Shown: positions 62,681-64,000 of the stretch, in pieces
Layout: every line of letters begins with the position of its first letter
How positions within the stretch are numbered: position 1 is the first letter of the stretch
Assembly (NCBI GenBank): GCA_902825985.1
Contig: CADEDC010000001.1
Span: forward strand, 121,228 to 185,227
From: an uncultured Acidobacteriota bacterium
GTDB lineage: Bacteria; Acidobacteriota; Vicinamibacteria; Vicinamibacterales; CAVVIG01
DNA: 64,000 bases
Direction: 5' to 3'
Made by a program: the position numbers and the translations under genes
The notes under the pieces: generated by a model
The model's database searches: none
What the model was told of the DNA's origin: nothing
Seen by the model: only the letters and a program-made list of their open reading frames with translations

Positions 62681-64000
62681 ATGCGTCTGTCGCGCGCACT
62701 CGTGGCCACGCTCGTGAGCGGATTGCTGGCCGCGTGCCAGGGCGATTCGGAGCCCGGCCCCGGCCCGGGGCCAGGTGGCACGGGTGAACTGCGCGGCGGC
62801 GAACGCCTGGCGTGGGATCAACTCGTCGAAGACGCCGCGACCGTCAACTCGCTTCGCTTCCGCCTGTGGATCGACGATCTGCCGGATGAGATGTCCGGCA
62901 TCTCCTGCGAGCCGGCCGCACCCTCGAGTGCCTGCTCCGGCGTACTGCCCGGCATGTCCGGCGGACCGCACACGCTGGCGCTGTCGGCCGTTGCCGCCGA
63001 CGGGACGGAGGGGCCGCGTTCCACGCCGCTGCAGGTGACCGTCGTGGCATCGGGCACCGGCGGCCGGTTGATCTTCCACGACGGGCTCCCGGCATTGGCG
63101 GACACCAGCCCGGCAGCGACGGCCGGCGAGGCGTCGACGGGCGGTGGCGGCGCGGCGGACGGTGTCGACGTCCAGACCCTCACCGATGCGTTGATCGAGC
63201 CGACCGACATCGTCGCGCTTCCCGACGGCCGTGTCGTGGTCGCCGAGCGTCGCGGCGTCGTCCGGCTGCTGGTCGATGGCGTTCTGCGCGCCGAGCCGAT
63301 GCTGACCCTGGACGATGTGTCGACCGAGGGTGGCTCGGGGCTCCTGAGCCTCGCGCTCGATCCGGACTTTCCCCGCAATGGGCTCGTCTATCTCGGCTAC
63401 ACGGCCGAGACCGGATTCCGGATCGCGCGCCATCGCATCGTCGACGGCAGGCTCGGCGAGCGCAGCATCGTGTTCGAGACGTCGCCCGACCGCCCGTACG
63501 CAGCGGCCGTCCTGCGCTTCGGGCCCGACCGGCAGCTCTACGTCGGGCTGGACGACGAGGGCGACGCGTCACGCGGCGGTGACCTGGGCGCGGTCAGCGG
63601 CAAGCTGCTGCGGCTGAACTCCGACGGCAGCGTGCCGCGCGATCAGCCAGGATTTTCACCTGTCTACGCGGCAAGTCTGCGGGCGCCGCGGGCGCTGGAC
63701 TGGTCGGTAGCGCCGCCTGGTCTGTGGGTGGCGGAAGGGAGCGGCCCGGTGGCCGGCCTGCTGACCGTGCTGCAGCCTGGCGGGGCAGACCGCCGTGCCG
63801 CAATCGTCGCCCGCTACGCGATGCCGGATGCCGACGTGCCGGTCGCCGCCGCGTTCTATCACGGTGCGGCGTTCCAGGCGTGGACGGGAGATCTGCTCGT
63901 CGGGTTGGGTGTGTCGGGGCAGCTGCTGCGACTGCGGCTCGATCCGGCCGACGGTACCCGCGTGTCGTCCACCGCCATCGTCCTCGACGGCAGCGCCGGT
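62681..64000 (+). CDS. Lipoprotein of the glucose/sorbosone dehydrogenase fold (partial)
   Basis: 440 codons before the window ends; no stop reached. The signal ends in the lipobox LLAAC near residue 19, followed by a Gly/Pro linker. An FN3-like region spans about 35-130. From about 175 the PTDIVALPDGRVVVAERRG start and GLLSLALDPDFPRNGLVYLGY are typical of soluble aldose sugar dehydrogenase (PQQ-type) beta-propellers. TATCAT ends 9 nt before the ATG with no ribosome site. Cofactor use cannot be confirmed from the visible part. Confidence 0.8.
   Translation, partial: MRLSRALVATLVSGLLAACQGDSEPGPGPGPGGTGELRGGERLAWDQLVEDAATVNSLRFRLWIDDLPDEMSGISCEPAAPSSACSGVLPGMSGGPHTLALSAVAADGTEGPRSTPLQVTVVASGTGGRLIFHDGLPALADTSPAATAGEASTGGGGAADGVDVQTLTDALIEPTDIVALPDGRVVVAERRGVVRLLVDGVLRAEPMLTLDDVSTEGGSGLLSLALDPDFPRNGLVYLGYTAETGFRIARHRIVDGRLGERSIVFETSPDRPYAAAVLRFGPDRQLYVGLDDEGDASRGGDLGAVSGKLLRLNSDGSVPRDQPGFSPVYAASLRAPRALDWSVAPPGLWVAEGSGPVAGLLTVLQPGGADRRAAIVARYAMPDADVPVAAAFYHGAAFQAWTGDLLVGLGVSGQLLRLRLDPADGTRVSSTAIVLDGSAG

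Overview
The window looks like a chromosomal segment of a soil- or sediment-type Acidobacteriota, most likely near the Vicinamibacteria. The base composition is very GC-rich. There is a large TonB-dependent receptor with an N-terminal carboxypeptidase-regulatory-like domain, plus Tat- and lipoprotein-exported enzymes, a DUF5335 protein and citramalate synthase. This placement rests on gene style and was not tested by a database search. No phage, insertion sequence or CRISPR array is visible.

Layout. 1-8.1 kb is mixed housekeeping: peptidase E, a lipoprotein amidase, an SDR oxidoreductase, an AI-2E-type permease, a YbiT-type ABC-F protein, an exported unknown, a YbaK-like deacylase and DUF5335. 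8.4-20.1 kb is a complete Hyd-2-type uptake [NiFe]-hydrogenase locus (hybOABCD) followed by hypF, C, D, E, A and B. 20.2-24.6 kb holds a phosphotriesterase-like protein and a TonB-dependent receptor. 24.5-29.9 kb is a second, NAD-linked hydrogenase on the minus strand (hoxEFUYH plus a HoxW-type protease). 30.1-42.2 kb carries DinB-like, glycosyltransferase, ATPase, FIST plus histidine kinase, Fic, tRNA-Thr, cupin, uvrA and 3-methyladenine glycosylase genes. 42.2-50.1 kb has an M1 aminopeptidase and then a sulfur region. 50.1-64 kb has a zinc metallopeptidase, a cimA/PHP/TonB-receptor operon, glcDEF, a small response regulator, a diguanylate cyclase and a truncated sugar-dehydrogenase-type lipoprotein.

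The most striking signal is in the sulfur region. A short reading frame (44898-45011) with seven cysteine codons in eight positions lies just before a 15-bp intrinsic terminator. Behind these lie precorrin-2 dehydrogenase, uroporphyrinogen-III methyltransferase and sulfite reductase, the genes that make siroheme and sulfide for cysteine. This has the architecture of a cysteine-sensing leader-peptide attenuator. The next transcription unit is headed by a textbook SAM-I riboswitch, and its gene is threonine-synthase-like rather than a standard methionine gene. Two unrelated sulfur-sensing RNA devices therefore sit back to back.

Other patterns run across the window. Near-consensus sigma-54 (-24/-12) promoters precede both hydrogenase operons, with a weaker one before hypF. 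About nine genes have a TANNNT-like -10 box only 5-11 nt before the start codon and mostly no Shine-Dalgarno, which points to frequent leaderless transcription. hypA is preceded by a 28-bp duplication of its own start region that creates a decoy Met-His-Glu-stop frame. Operons here are tightly packed with ATGA/GTGA/TGATG overlaps, and convergent genes often overlap at their 3' ends.
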